Below, piece by piece: positions 8,231-18,111 of a stretch of DNA of 64,000 nt; position 1 is the stretch's first letter; every line of letters begins with the position of its first letter. The notes under the pieces were generated by a model. It searched no databases. It worked only from the letters and a program-made list of their open reading frames with translations, and was not told where the DNA came from. The DNA is from JBCCGI01 sp039029355 (GTDB taxonomy: Bacteria > Planctomycetota > UBA1135 > GCA-002686595): the NCBI GenBank assembly GCA_039029355.1, contig JBCCGI010000012.1:62001-126000 (forward strand), in the 5' to 3' direction. The translations under genes and the position numbers were made by a program.

Positions 8231-11200
8231 CTATCGCGGCCCGCTCGCGCGAGCCCCGAACAGCTGCTGCGCGGCGATCTGGCGTTCGCGCTCGCCGAGT
8301 TCGCCGTCCTCCTCCAACGCCTGGACGGCCTCCGCGGCCCCCAACCGGCGTAGCTTCTCGAGTCGCGGCGCGAGGCGTGCGGCGCTGGCGCGGTAGGTGC
8401 GCTCTTCGCTCACCACGTCGCGGCGCTGGCGCGCATCCCAGAGGCGCGCGGTTCCGTCGCCGCCCGCGCTGAGGAGGATCTCACCGTCCGGATGGGTCTC
8501 GAGTGCAGCCACGTAGCCCTCATGGCCTAGCAGCGTCGCAAGCTCGCCCCACGTGCTGGTCTCCCAGACCTTGATGCGCAAGTCGGCCGAGCCGGTGAAG
8601 AGCCGCTCGCCATCGCGGCTCCACTCGACCGCGTACACGCCGCGCGAGTGACTCTCCAGCACCGCGACCTCCTCGCCGCTCGGCACCCGATAGACGCGCG
8701 CGGTCCGGTCGAAGGCCCCGGTCGCCAGGTAGGCACCGTCCGGAGAGAAGGCGAGCTTCCGCACCCCCGCCGTGTGGGTGCTCAGTCGAGTCCGGACCTC
8801 GAGCGTCTCGGCGTCGAGCAGCAAGACCGACGCGACCGGCGCCCTCGCTTCATCCGCCCCCCCCAATGGATCCGCGCCGACCGTCGCAATCCAACGTCCC
8901 GACGGATCGTAGACCGACGCGGTCTGAAGCATCCCGTGAATCGAAGTGGCGCGCAGAACTTCGAGCGTCTCCGGGTCGCGCAGGCAGAGCCGATCCTCGG
9001 TGCGCGTTGCCAGGCGGGAACCGTCGGGCGAGAGGCACGCGCTCTTGCCGCCCTCCGGCAGGCGCGCGAGAAGGGCGCCCGACGTCAGGTCGACGACCAC
9101 TAGGGTACCGCTCTGCGAGCAGACGAAGGCGCGCTCGCGCAGGCCGTCAAGCTCTAGATCGTGGACGATGAACGACCCGTCGCCCAGCAGAACCGTCGCG
9201 TAGCGCTGGAGCGAGCGGGCGTCGTGCAGGAACAGCTCTCCGCTCGCAGAACCGATCGCGATGCGCTCGCCGGCGTCGTCGAAGCGCGCGGCGTAGACGT
9301 AGGCGCCGGCGCCCACGGCACGCGGGTCCTCGCTCCCGAGGTCGAAGAGGTTGACCTCGCCGCGGAGCGAGGAGCTGGCCAGGAGCCGCGAGTCCGCCGA
9401 GAAAGCCAAGCGCTCGATCCGGTCCGTGGCGCCCTTGAGCGTTGCGAGCCGCTCGTAGGTCTCCGCCGAGTAGACGTGCACCGCGCGCCCGTCTCCCCCG
9501 ACCGCGAGCAGAGAACCGTCGGGTGAGAACTCGGCGATCCAGGCCTGGCCGTCCTGGGGGCGTCCCAGGAGAATCTCCAGCTCGGGCGGGGCATCGGGAA
9601 AGACCCGCCAGACGTTGATCAGCCCATCCGTGATCGGGTGGGCCAGACGCGTCGCGCTCGGGTTCAGCACGGCCGCGCGACCGCCGTAGCGTCCGCCCTT
9701 CAGCTCCCAGCCATCCGCCGGATCGTCCAGGGGAAACAGGAAGCCGCTCCCCCCGTCGCTGGCGGCGGTGCCCCACTTCCCGTAGATCCGAAGGCTCCCG
9801 GTCGAGGGGACCATCGTCACCTCCCGCAGCTCTCCGCTCCGCAGGTCGAGCCGGAAGGTCTGCTCGCGGTTCGTCGCCACCGCGACCTCGCTATCGTTAC
9901 CAAAGATGGGGTCGTAGGCCAGCCCGCCGGGGAGATCGAAGGTGCGTGCCGCTCCGGCTCCCGGGGGCCGGAGGAGCGTCAGCTTGCCGTCCGGTGACAG
10001 CACCGGGAGCGCCCCCTCGGCGGTGGGGAAGCCGGCTCGCCCGCGCGCGATCGATTCGGAGAGGAGCTCGCCGTCGACGGCGTCGAACACGTACAAGTGG
10101 GAGTATATGTCCTCCTTGGTGCCCCGAACGGATGCGACAAAGAGCCGCTCGGCGCGCTCGTCGAAGGCAAGGCCTTCGACCGGAGGGTCCACCTGCAGGC
10201 GCAGCTCCGTGTCGTCGAGCTGGCTGAGGAGGTAGTCCCACTCCCAACCCCGCAGCTCTTCTGGGGCACGCTCCAGCCGGCGGCGCGCGATGAATCCGTC
10301 GCCCTCCCAGATAGCCGTCGCCGCCGCCTCGAGCTCGCTGCGGTAGAGGTTGCGCGACACCTCCTCGCGAGCGGCTGCCTCGCGCAGGCCGAAGCGCAGC
10401 GAGAAGGCGAGGCCGACGAGCAGGGCGACGAACACGCCCACGAGCACGCGGTGGCGATCCGCAAAGCGAACCGCGCGCCGGAAGACGGTCGGTGGGCGCG
10501 CCTCGACGCGCTGACCGGCGAGGTGCCGGCGCAGGTCGGCCGCCAGCGCCGCGGCGGAGGCGTAGCGTCGCGCGGGGCTCTTCTCCAGCGCCTTCGCGAC
10601 GACCAGCTCGAGTGGGCCGGTCAGCTCGCTCGCAACCGCTCCGAGCCGGGTCGGCTCCTCTTCCTGGATGATGCGCGCGGCAACCGGCACCGCCAGTCCG
10701 GTCACCGGATACGGCAGCTTGCCGGCGAGCAGCTCGAACAAGAGCACGCCCAGGCTGTAGACATCCGACCGCGCGGCGACGTCGTCGCGGCGGCCGGCGA
10801 TCTGCTCGGGGCTCATGTAGGCGACCGTCCCCACCATGGCGCCAGAGCGCGTGTGCGTAAGCGCCGAGAACCCGTCGGTCAGCGCGCGTGCGACGCCGAA
10901 GTCAAGCACCTTGGGCCGCCCGACCGAGTCGTCGCGGGTCGGCGCCAGCACGAGCACGTTGTTCGGCTTCAGGTCACGGTGGATCACGCCCGTCTCGTGG
11001 GCGTGCTGGACGGCATCGCACACGCGAGCCATCAGCTCGATCCGCTGCGGCGCGTCGAGTGCGAAGCGCTTGGCGTGCAGCAGCAGGGAGTCGCCGTCGA
11101 TGTACTCCATCGCGAGGTACGGCTCGGGCGCGCCCGGGTGGCCGCCCTCGCCCGCCTCTAGGAAGCGGCAGATGCCCTGGTGGCGAAGCGCCGCGAGCAT

Positions 11201-11572
11201 GCGGCACTCGCGCTCGAAGCGGTTCCGCAGGTGGTCGGAACCCAGGCCGCCGCGCAGCACCTTGACCGCGACCGGCTCGCCGGTGCTCTCGCGGCGGGCG
11301 AGGTACACGATCCCCATCCCCCCCTCACCGAGCGGCCGATCGACCTCGAACGGGCCGTAGCGCTGCGGCGCGTTGAACAGCGCCTTGCCGATCTCGTTCG
11401 GCAGGATCTCGTCGACCGCCGAGGCGGGCTCGTCATAGAGCGAGAGCATGCGCTCGACCTGCGCCAGGTCGGACTCGCTGAGCTCCAGCTCGGCCAAGGC
11501 GCGCGCGCGCTCTTCGGGCGCGAGGTCGCAAACCCGTTCGAAGATCTCGGAGACGTCCTTGGGCTCGGTCAT
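8231..11572 (-). CDS. Membrane-anchored Ser/Thr protein kinase with WD40 repeats
   Basis: 1113 residues: a short helical N-terminus (1-70), a PknB-like kinase domain (about 73-355), one transmembrane helix (about 376-393) and a C-terminal WD40 propeller region (about 450-1070). Catalytic residues are intact: Gly-rich loop 'LGEGGMGIVY' (81-90), Lys104, 'HRDLKPNN' with Asp200, and 'DFG' Asp224. WD repeats with 'FSPDG..LA.GG.D..V..Y' or 'LWD' units are numerous, the last near 'LLSAGGDGTARLWDARQ'. A cytoplasmic kinase with an external or periplasmic propeller sensor is the usual planctomycete design. The chosen ATG (11572) starts 'MTEPKDVSEIFERV', typical of these kinases; the upstream frame is not coding-like. 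Convergent with the ECF sigma gene at 7493. Confidence 0.92.
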   Translation of the reverse strand: MTEPKDVSEIFERVCDLAPEERARALAELELSESDLAQVERMLSLYDEPASAVDEILPNEIGKALFNAPQRYGPFEVDRPLGEGGMGIVYLARRESTGEPVAVKVLRGGLGSDHLRNRFERECRMLAALRHQGICRFLEAGEGGHPGAPEPYLAMEYIDGDSLLLHAKRFALDAPQRIELMARVCDAVQHAHETGVIHRDLKPNNVLVLAPTRDDSVGRPKVLDFGVARALTDGFSALTHTRSGAMVGTVAYMSPEQIAGRRDDVAARSDVYSLGVLLFELLAGKLPYPVTGLAVPVAARIIQEEEPTRLGAVASELTGPLELVVAKALEKSPARRYASAAALAADLRRHLAGQRVEARPPTVFRRAVRFADRHRVLVGVFVALLVGLAFSLRFGLREAAAREEVSRNLYRSELEAAATAIWEGDGFIARRRLERAPEELRGWEWDYLLSQLDDTELRLQVDPPVEGLAFDERAERLFVASVRGTKEDIYSHLYVFDAVDGELLSESIARGRAGFPTAEGALPVLSPDGKLTLLRPPGAGAARTFDLPGGLAYDPIFGNDSEVAVATNREQTFRLDLRSGELREVTMVPSTGSLRIYGKWGTAASDGGSGFLFPLDDPADGWELKGGRYGGRAAVLNPSATRLAHPITDGLINVWRVFPDAPPELEILLGRPQDGQAWIAEFSPDGSLLAVGGDGRAVHVYSAETYERLATLKGATDRIERLAFSADSRLLASSSLRGEVNLFDLGSEDPRAVGAGAYVYAARFDDAGERIAIGSASGELFLHDARSLQRYATVLLGDGSFIVHDLELDGLRERAFVCSQSGTLVVVDLTSGALLARLPEGGKSACLSPDGSRLATRTEDRLCLRDPETLEVLRATSIHGMLQTASVYDPSGRWIATVGADPLGGADEARAPVASVLLLDAETLEVRTRLSTHTAGVRKLAFSPDGAYLATGAFDRTARVYRVPSGEEVAVLESHSRGVYAVEWSRDGERLFTGSADLRIKVWETSTWGELATLLGHEGYVAALETHPDGEILLSAGGDGTARLWDARQRRDVVSEERTYRASAARLAPRLEKLRRLGAAEAVQALEEDGELGERERQIAAQQLFGARASGPR

Positions 11573-11743
11573 GGTCAAGGTCGCTCGGCGTGCAAGTCTA
11601 GCGGCCAGCAGGCCGCGTTTGGTGGAAACGCCCACAGCGACCCGCCTCCGAGCGAGAGCGAGCCCGCGGGCTCCAGCTCTCAGACTCGGCCACGGATCGC
11701 TGCGACGCGGCTCAGATCACGGTCCCGGCGCAGGCCCAGGGGA

Positions 11744-13363
11744 CTACTGGATGATGAGGTTCCCTCCTTCGCCCGAGATGGTGCACGGCGTCGACAACGT
11801 CACCGCGCCGCCAGCGAGGGTCGTCTCGTTGTAGGCCCCGGCCCACACACGGATCCTGTTGTCGGTGACCGAGGAGTCCAGCGCCGCGTTCGCGTCGGCG
11901 ATGCTCCACATGGGCTCCACGTAGGTCCCGACGTCCGTGCCGGCGTCCTGCTGCACCCAGAGCTGGTTGCTGCCGATGTTGTAGTCGGCGACGATCGGCC
12001 GCGACTCGTCGAATAGAGCCGAGACCTTGGACACGCCGTCCCAGATGTCGAAGTCGCAGATCTCGAGGCCGAGCCCGTCGGTGAGGGTCAGGGTGATGCC
12101 CTCGGTCGAGAAGTACGACACTTGCTGGCTGTTGATCTGCCCCTCGGAGTAGCTCATCGTCGTGCGGAACTCCCACTCGCCGAACAGCCCGCAGGTCTTG
12201 CGGATTCCGTGCGGCGAGGTCGTGATCGCCGTGCTGCAACCGTCCTGGCCCGCGTTGTGACAGGCGCCCAGATTGTGCCCGAACTCGTGGGCGAAGGTCG
12301 GCTCGGTCATGGTCTCGAGGCTCGTGACGAAGTAGCCCGCGGTGGTCGTGAGCTGCCCCGTCGTCGCCGGGCGCCAGCCGATGCCCTGGATCTCGCCACC
12401 GAAGACCGGCTCATTCTCGGAGACCACCAGGGCCATGATGTCCGGCCGGTAGTCGTCGCGGTTGGCCTGCAGGGCGTCCAGACCGGAATAGGTGGTACCC
12501 GTGTAGGTCAGGTTGTCGAGGTTGGTCGACATGCTCGACGACTCCGAGTAGCCGGACGCGTCCGCGAAGGGCACGGCGCACAGCCGCGTGGTGAGGTTCA
12601 CACCGCTGTTCGCAAGTCGCAGGTTGATGCCCGCTACCGCCGAGAAGGACTTGGCCAGGAACTGCGCCTCCGACCCGGCGCTGGAGAGGGCTTCATCCGA
12701 GGGCACGATCAGGACGTCGATCACGTTGTCCGGATCGGTCCCCGCCGACACGAACTCCGGGGTCGGCGGCAAGGCGCCGGCCTCCGGCTGGCCCTGGCCG
12801 GCCGGAGCAAGGCGCTCGAGCCGCGGCAGCGGCGTACTCGGCGTCCCGCAATGACCGCCGGCGGTCTGGTGGCGGCCGATGCGGTAGAGCCCGCCGGTCA
12901 TGCCCTGGAGCTCGATCAAGCCGCGGCCCGACAGGTCGTTGACGGTCAGCACCAGCCCTTCCTCGTGGCGGACCAGGATGACCTCGCTGGAGGTGATCCC
13001 CGCCACCTGGCCCAGCCACGTGTGGCGCCGCGGGCCGCGCGTCTCGACCTGCAACAGGACGATCTCGTAGCGCTCGTCCTCGAAGGTGAGCGCGATGCGG
13101 TTCTCGACCTCGGGGTCGACGCGGTCCAGCACGCTGAAGTCGACGTCGACGAGATAGCTGCCGGGGGTGTGGTCGGCCAGGCGGTAGGCGAGCTCGCCGA
13201 GCGTCGCGCCGGTCACCGGGATGGCCGAGGTCGTGTTGAGCGGGCCGTGCGAGCCCTCGATGCGGATCTGACGGGGAGCGTGCTGGGCGCCGAGGGCACC
13301 CGCCAGCGCGCAGGCCACAAGGCCGGCGAGCGGGGAGCGGAAGGGATGGTTGATGCGCTTCAC
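11744..13363 (-). CDS. Secreted reprolysin-like zinc metalloprotease (M12B type)
   Basis: A 539-residue preproprotein. Residues 1-26 are a signal peptide ending 'GALGA', residues about 27-200 resemble a reprolysin propeptide, and the catalytic domain runs from about 212 ('VIDVLIVPSDEAL') to about 430. The zinc motif HExxHxxGxxH is complete: His359, Glu360, His363, His369 in 'HEFGHNLGACH', with a Met-turn 'TTMSYSEG' about 35 residues later. The C-terminal about 100 residues are not catalytic and end 'GGNLIIQ', resembling the start of a parallel-beta-helix or sorting region. It probably degrades extracellular protein. The gene lies 42 bp downstream of the collagen-like gene on the same strand, so the two may share a transcript. 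Confidence 0.87.
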   Translation of the reverse strand: MKRINHPFRSPLAGLVACALAGALGAQHAPRQIRIEGSHGPLNTTSAIPVTGATLGELAYRLADHTPGSYLVDVDFSVLDRVDPEVENRIALTFEDERYEIVLLQVETRGPRRHTWLGQVAGITSSEVILVRHEEGLVLTVNDLSGRGLIELQGMTGGLYRIGRHQTAGGHCGTPSTPLPRLERLAPAGQGQPEAGALPPTPEFVSAGTDPDNVIDVLIVPSDEALSSAGSEAQFLAKSFSAVAGINLRLANSGVNLTTRLCAVPFADASGYSESSSMSTNLDNLTYTGTTYSGLDALQANRDDYRPDIMALVVSENEPVFGGEIQGIGWRPATTGQLTTTAGYFVTSLETMTEPTFAHEFGHNLGACHNAGQDGCSTAITTSPHGIRKTCGLFGEWEFRTTMSYSEGQINSQQVSYFSTEGITLTLTDGLGLEICDFDIWDGVSKVSALFDESRPIVADYNIGSNQLWVQQDAGTDVGTYVEPMWSIADANAALDSSVTDNRIRVWAGAYNETTLAGGAVTLSTPCTISGEGGNLIIQ

Positions 13364-13405
13364 TGGTATCGCCTCGTTTTGATTTCTTGGTGTCCGCGGA
13401 GAGGA

Positions 13406-15295
13406 CTACTGGAGGTTGACGAGGACCAGCACCAGGCCGTCTTCGTTCCTCGCCGTCATGGCCTTGCCGATCACCGCGCCGTCGCAGAGCTGGGCGTCGG
13501 TCGCCTTCATGGCGACGCCGGCGATCGACGAGGTCGTGAGGCGGTCACCGGGCTCGATGGCACCGTTCTCGTCGCAGCAACGGACGTACACCCGACCGGT
13601 CATCGCGACCGGCGTGCTGCCGTCCATCACGCCTTCCTGGCCCATGTGGATGCCGGCCTCGACGCCGCCGGCGCCGGAGACCACGCCGGCGACCCTGCGG
13701 TCGTAGGCCTGGGTCGAGGGCTCCAGCTGGCCGGCACGCTCGGGGTCGATGCTCAGCACGGTGCCGGGCAGGCAGACGTCGTCGCCGGTGTCGAAGCGCT
13801 CGACCAGGTCGGCGCCGCCGGTGATCGTGATGGTCTTGACGCGCAGGTCGTCGTCAACGACGACGGCGCCGGAGCCGGGCGTGCTGATAACGCCGCCGAC
13901 CTCGAGGGGGCCGCCGACGCTGACGAGACTCCCGTCGGGGTTCAGGTAGAGAGCGCTCGGGGTCGAGCCGTTGAGGGCCTGAACCGAGGCGTTGTCCCAG
14001 ACGAAGAAGGAGAGGTTTCCAGCGGAGTTGGCGTCCGTGAAACGAACGGAGCCCGCGTCGTCGACGCGCGGCTGGAGGTTGAGATGGCCCGTGGCGTCGG
14101 TGAAGATCATCGGGTTGCCGAGGTTGTTCGTGCCGATGCGGAAGTCGGAAGCCGCGGGGCCGCGCACGTCGAGCGGGCCGACCGGGGTTCCGGTGTGGCC
14201 GACGGAGATACCGCCGCCGAAGGTCATGTCCGAGCCGTTGACGTTCCAGAGCGAGTCATTGCCCGCGGCACCCGCCGGACCGGTCGGACCGGCGACGCCC
14301 TGCGCGCCGTCTGCGCCGGCGGGACCTTGGATCCCTTGCGGCCCCAGGGGACCGTCCGCGCCTTGGGCGCCCTGCGGGCCCTCGGGACCCTGCGGGCCCT
14401 CCGGGCCGACCAGCGTGGCGGTGCCCTGCAGCGTGCCGTCGGGGAACTCGATCGCGCCCGAGCGCAGACGCAGCAGGCCGTCGATGTCGAGGTCGGCCTG
14501 CGGGTCGACGTTGTTGATGCCGACGAAGCCCGAGAAGGCGTCGACGAAGAGCCGGTCGCTCATCGGGTAAAGCTGCCCGAGCACGGGCACCGACGAGGCC
14601 GACACGCACATGCCGGTCGCCTGGTCGCGGATCATCTCGACGCAGACGGACCCGCTGGTCGCGAAACCGGAGGACGAACCGGGCGAGCCGCCCAGCATCG
14701 GCCCGTGCGCGCCGGAGGTCAAAAGCGCCTGACGCGAGCTCGCGCCCTCGGCGAAGGCCGCCGCGGCGGCGCTGCTCTCGTTGTGAAGGAAGCGCAGGCC
14801 GGCGTGGGTCTCCAGCTTGAGGTCGGAGCGGCCGTCCTGGTCGTAGTCGAGCCACTCGGCGTGGAACACGCCGTTCGCGTCCGTAAGGCCGGCGCTCTCG
14901 CTCACCTCGGCGAAGGAGCCCGTGCCGTTCCCCAGGAAGAGGTGCAGCTGCCCGCGGGCATCCACAACGAGCAGGTCGAGCACGCGGTCGCCGTCGGCAT
15001 CCGCCCAGGCGGCGCCGCGCGAGCCGAAGAGCTCGCTCAGCCCCGAGGCCGCCGTCATGTCCTGGAAGGTGCCGTCACCGGCGTTGCGCCACAGCGCGTC
15101 GGCGGCGCCGGGCATGCGCACGTAGACGTCCTCCAGACCGTCGCCATCGAAGTCGCCCCAGCTCGGGTGCATCCAGGCGTCGGTCCACAGCGCGGAGGCG
15201 GGCGTGAAGGCGGCGCCGGCGAGCAGGATCGCCGACACGGAGCCGGCGCGGATGGTGAGAGCGGAGCAGAGGAGGCGGAGGTCGTGGTTCTTCAT
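13406..15295 (-). CDS. Exported FG-GAP / collagen-like protein with C-terminal tail-fibre-like domain
   Basis: A 629-residue protein starting at ATG 15295 with a signal peptide ('LLAGAAFTPASA'). Residues about 35-160 carry three FG-GAP/VCBS-like calcium motifs ('DFDGDGLEDVYV', 'DADGDRVLDLLV', 'DYDQDGRSDLKL'). Residues about 250-295 ('NNVDPQADLDIDGLLRL') resemble trimeric tail-fibre shafts. A collagen-like Gly-x-y run covers about 295-345. The C-terminal about 130 residues ('VLSIDPE', 'VAGVVSGAGGV', 'VYVRCCDENGAIEPGDRL', 'IGKAMTARNEDGLVLVLV') resemble the G2/IMC-like autoproteolytic or chaperone domain at the ends of phage and cell-surface fibres. A trimeric surface fibre is the likely product. 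Probably co-transcribed with the downstream metalloprotease. Confidence 0.8.
   Translation of the reverse strand: MKNHDLRLLCSALTIRAGSVSAILLAGAAFTPASALWTDAWMHPSWGDFDGDGLEDVYVRMPGAADALWRNAGDGTFQDMTAASGLSELFGSRGAAWADADGDRVLDLLVVDARGQLHLFLGNGTGSFAEVSESAGLTDANGVFHAEWLDYDQDGRSDLKLETHAGLRFLHNESSAAAAAFAEGASSRQALLTSGAHGPMLGGSPGSSSGFATSGSVCVEMIRDQATGMCVSASSVPVLGQLYPMSDRLFVDAFSGFVGINNVDPQADLDIDGLLRLRSGAIEFPDGTLQGTATLVGPEGPQGPEGPQGAQGADGPLGPQGIQGPAGADGAQGVAGPTGPAGAAGNDSLWNVNGSDMTFGGGISVGHTGTPVGPLDVRGPAASDFRIGTNNLGNPMIFTDATGHLNLQPRVDDAGSVRFTDANSAGNLSFFVWDNASVQALNGSTPSALYLNPDGSLVSVGGPLEVGGVISTPGSGAVVVDDDLRVKTITITGGADLVERFDTGDDVCLPGTVLSIDPERAGQLEPSTQAYDRRVAGVVSGAGGVEAGIHMGQEGVMDGSTPVAMTGRVYVRCCDENGAIEPGDRLTTSSIAGVAMKATDAQLCDGAVIGKAMTARNEDGLVLVLVNLQ
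14262..14412 (-). repeat. Collagen-like Gly-x-y repeat tract
   Basis: A roughly 150-bp GC-rich block encodes about 16 consecutive Gly-x-y triplets rich in GPQ, GPE and GPA, consistent with a collagen triple helix in the fibre protein at 13406-15295. Boundaries are approximate. Confidence 0.75.
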
Positions 15296-15522
15296 CGCGT
15301 TGGTCCTGATGACAAGGGCTGTTGGGGATGACGCCGGCTCATCCGGCATCCGCCGCCAATGCGCTGGGGCCCCGAGGGCGGGGAACCGGAAACCAAAGGA
15401 ACTCGCGAGAACGTCCGCGGGTTGCGCCGGATGCCCCGCCCGGCGCGGCCCCAAGGGCGTTCCGGAGCGCCCCGATGCCTCGATCAAGGCCCGACCCGCG
15501 CGACCGTGGTACGGTCCGCGAC
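15296..15522. promoter_or_regulatory. Divergent intergenic region between fibre protein and sortilin-like lipoprotein genes
   Basis: 227 bp separate two divergent genes for exported proteins, so promoters in both directions are expected. A small hairpin (GCCGG-CTCAT-CCGGC with flanking GATG/ATC) lies near 15330-15350. I see no recognisable -35/-10 pair. Confidence 0.3.
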
Positions 15523-18069
15523 ATGAGAATCCCCCCCACGCTCATCGTCCTCCTCGCCGCCCCCCTGCTCACCGGCTGCCCGGACGACTACTGGGAACGA
15601 ACGGGACCGGGCGCCGGGGGCTACTTCATGGACATCGGCGCGGGGCCCTCGGGCATGGTCGTGGCGTGCAGCGACCTCAGCGGCCCGTACCGCAGCCTGG
15701 ACCGCGGCGCGAGCTGGGAGCCGATCGGCCCCGAGCGCGGGATCACCAACACCCACGCCGCGTCGGTCGCCTTCCACGCCACCAACCCGGCGCTGGTCTA
15801 CCTCGGCAGCGGCAACGGGCTCTTCCGCAGCCAGGACTTCGGCCAGAGCTTCGTCGAGGTGATCGCGGACGGCTACTTCGAGTACAGCGCGATCGCGCCC
15901 TCGGACGAGAGCATCGTCTACACCGCCTTCCACGCCGAGTACAACGGCTGCTCGGGTGAGGTGCACCGCTCGAACGACGGCGGCGACACGTGGCAGCGGG
16001 TCGACACCAACCTGCCGCCCGACCACCGCATCCTGAAGATCCTGGTGCTGCCGTCGGATCCGAACTCGATCTACTTGCTCACCGGCAAGAGCCGCTTCAT
16101 CGACGAGGAGCTCTGCACCCTGAACCGCAACGCCTTCCTCAGCGAGGACGGCGGCGTCACCTACACCCCCATCGGCGGTTCGTTCGCGAACCTGGTGGCG
16201 GACATCGCGCTCGACCCGCACGACGAAGAGGCGCTCTACCTGTCGCAGGACGACGCCGACTCGTTCCACCTGGGCTACCTCCACCGCAGCCCCGACCGCG
16301 GCGCGACCTGGACCTACCTCGACGCCTTCAGCGGCTTCATCTGGCCCGACGCCGAGGACGCCCAGACGATCCGCATGAGCCAGAAGACCCAGTATCCGTG
16401 GCTGCCGAAGGACGGCATCTGGGAGTCGACCCAGGGCGGCGCCGCCGGGACCTGGGTGCAGCAGAGCTCGCCGGAGACGTGGGACAGCGCCTGGACGCCG
16501 GTCTACTGGGCCTTCAACGCCGGCGGGCGCTCGATCAGCGCCGACCCCTCCGATCCGAACGCCGTCTGGTGGGCCGGCTCGCAGTTCGTCTTCGCCAGCT
16601 TCGACAAGGGGCTGACCGTGCAGCCGATGTTCACGAACGAGGTCGGCGGCCCCGGATCGGACGCGTGGCGCTCGCGCGGCGTGGACAACGTCGTGGTGGT
16701 CGACCTCGCGATCAACGAGGCCAACCCGGACGAGATCTACGCGGGCTTTTGGGACCTCGGCACCTGGTGCAGCCTCGACGGCGGCGAGAGCTGGATCATG
16801 CGCAACGACTTCGACGCCAGCGGCGGCTGGCAGGGCGGCGGCGCGAACACCTTCGCCGTCGAGACCGACCCGGCGCGCCCCGGCGTCGTGTGGGCGACCC
16901 AGGCGGGCGCTCAGACGGGCCCGGCCCTCCTGCTGCGCAGCGAGGACAGTGGAGCGACCTGGCCGGTGATCGGCGCCGGTCTGCCCGCGGCGCCGCTGAT
17001 CGGGCTGTCGCTCGACCGCGCGAGCTCCAGCACCCAGCGCACGCTCTACATCACCGCCGACGGCGACGTCTACGCGAGCGTCGACGACGGGCTGAACTGG
17101 GAGCTCCGCCACGAGGACGGCGGCCTGCGCTTCACCGCGGTCGACCGCCACGACTCCTCGATCGTGTACGCCGGCGGCGAGAACGGCCTCTGGCGCTCGA
17201 CCGCTTTCGGCGCGCCGGAGACCTGGGTCGAGGTCGGCCTGCCCGAGATGCGCGGCACGATCAGCGGCCTGCCGAGCGCCTGGAGCTGGGTCGGCGTCTA
17301 CGACATCGAGCCCGATCCGTCGGTCCCCGGTCGCCTCTATGTCTCGGTGCACGGCTCGGGCAAGGGCCTCTACCGCAGCGACGACAACGGCACCACGTGG
17401 GGGCCGGCGACGCTGCTCGACGACGATCACCTGCGCGTCGTCGCGGTCGATCCGGGCGATTCGAACGTCGTCTACGCCACCTCGTCGAGCGCGCTCAACG
17501 CGGGCGGCTACTCCTCCGACTCGGGCGGCGTCTGGAAGAGCGAGGACGCGGGCGCGACCTGGGCCCAGCAGAACGAGGGCCTGATCTGGCCCTTCGCCTC
17601 GACCTTCGCCTTCGGACCGGCGGGGTCGGACGTCGCGTTCCTCGGCTCGCCGGGCACCGGCATCCACCGCCGCGCGGACCTGACGCTGGACGCCGACGCC
17701 ATCGGGGTGAGCGCTACGGCGGGCGGCGCCGTGACCTTCGACCTGACCGCCGGCGAGCCTCATGGAGGCCAGCCCTACCTGCTGCTCGCCTCCGCGTCGG
17801 GCACGTCGCCGGGCCTGCCGGTCGCGCCGGGCGTCACGCTCCCGCTGAACGACGACGTGGTGCTCGGCTTCTCGCTGGCCCAGGCGAACGGGGCGCTGTT
17901 CGTCAACACCTTCGGCGTGCTCGACGCGAGCGCCTCCGCGACCTGCTCGTTCCAGGCGCCGCCGGGCGTGCTCGGCGGGCTGCTCGGCCAGGAGCTCGCG
18001 TTCGCCTACCTGACGCTTGCGCCGGTCGACCTTGCAAGCCTGCCGGTGCGCGTGATGATTACGCCCTAG
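15523..18069 (+). CDS. Sortilin/BNR-repeat lipoprotein with conserved C-terminal export module
   Basis: 848 residues. Starting from ATG 15523 gives a short lipoprotein signal with lipobox 'LLTGC' (Cys at about 18). The body carries many sortilin/exo-alpha-sialidase-like Asp-box strands ('SLDRGASWEPIG', 'SNDGGDTWQRV', 'SPDRGATWTYL', 'SLDGGESWIMR', 'SDDNGTTWGPA', 'SEDAGATWAQQ'), so a large beta-propeller is expected. Such propellers bind or trim glycans, but no sialidase catalytic set is evident. Residues about 720-848 form a separate beta-rich module ('SASGTSPGLPVAPGVTLPLN') that recurs at the C-terminus of other exported proteins in this window. A TPR kinase gene follows 42 bp downstream and may share its transcript. 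Confidence 0.82.
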   Translation: MRIPPTLIVLLAAPLLTGCPDDYWERTGPGAGGYFMDIGAGPSGMVVACSDLSGPYRSLDRGASWEPIGPERGITNTHAASVAFHATNPALVYLGSGNGLFRSQDFGQSFVEVIADGYFEYSAIAPSDESIVYTAFHAEYNGCSGEVHRSNDGGDTWQRVDTNLPPDHRILKILVLPSDPNSIYLLTGKSRFIDEELCTLNRNAFLSEDGGVTYTPIGGSFANLVADIALDPHDEEALYLSQDDADSFHLGYLHRSPDRGATWTYLDAFSGFIWPDAEDAQTIRMSQKTQYPWLPKDGIWESTQGGAAGTWVQQSSPETWDSAWTPVYWAFNAGGRSISADPSDPNAVWWAGSQFVFASFDKGLTVQPMFTNEVGGPGSDAWRSRGVDNVVVVDLAINEANPDEIYAGFWDLGTWCSLDGGESWIMRNDFDASGGWQGGGANTFAVETDPARPGVVWATQAGAQTGPALLLRSEDSGATWPVIGAGLPAAPLIGLSLDRASSSTQRTLYITADGDVYASVDDGLNWELRHEDGGLRFTAVDRHDSSIVYAGGENGLWRSTAFGAPETWVEVGLPEMRGTISGLPSAWSWVGVYDIEPDPSVPGRLYVSVHGSGKGLYRSDDNGTTWGPATLLDDDHLRVVAVDPGDSNVVYATSSSALNAGGYSSDSGGVWKSEDAGATWAQQNEGLIWPFASTFAFGPAGSDVAFLGSPGTGIHRRADLTLDADAIGVSATAGGAVTFDLTAGEPHGGQPYLLLASASGTSPGLPVAPGVTLPLNDDVVLGFSLAQANGALFVNTFGVLDASASATCSFQAPPGVLGGLLGQELAFAYLTLAPVDLASLPVRVMITP

Positions 18070-18111
18070 CGGGACGCGCCTCTTGGGCCGCGGCTCCCCG
18101 CCCCCCTCGCG

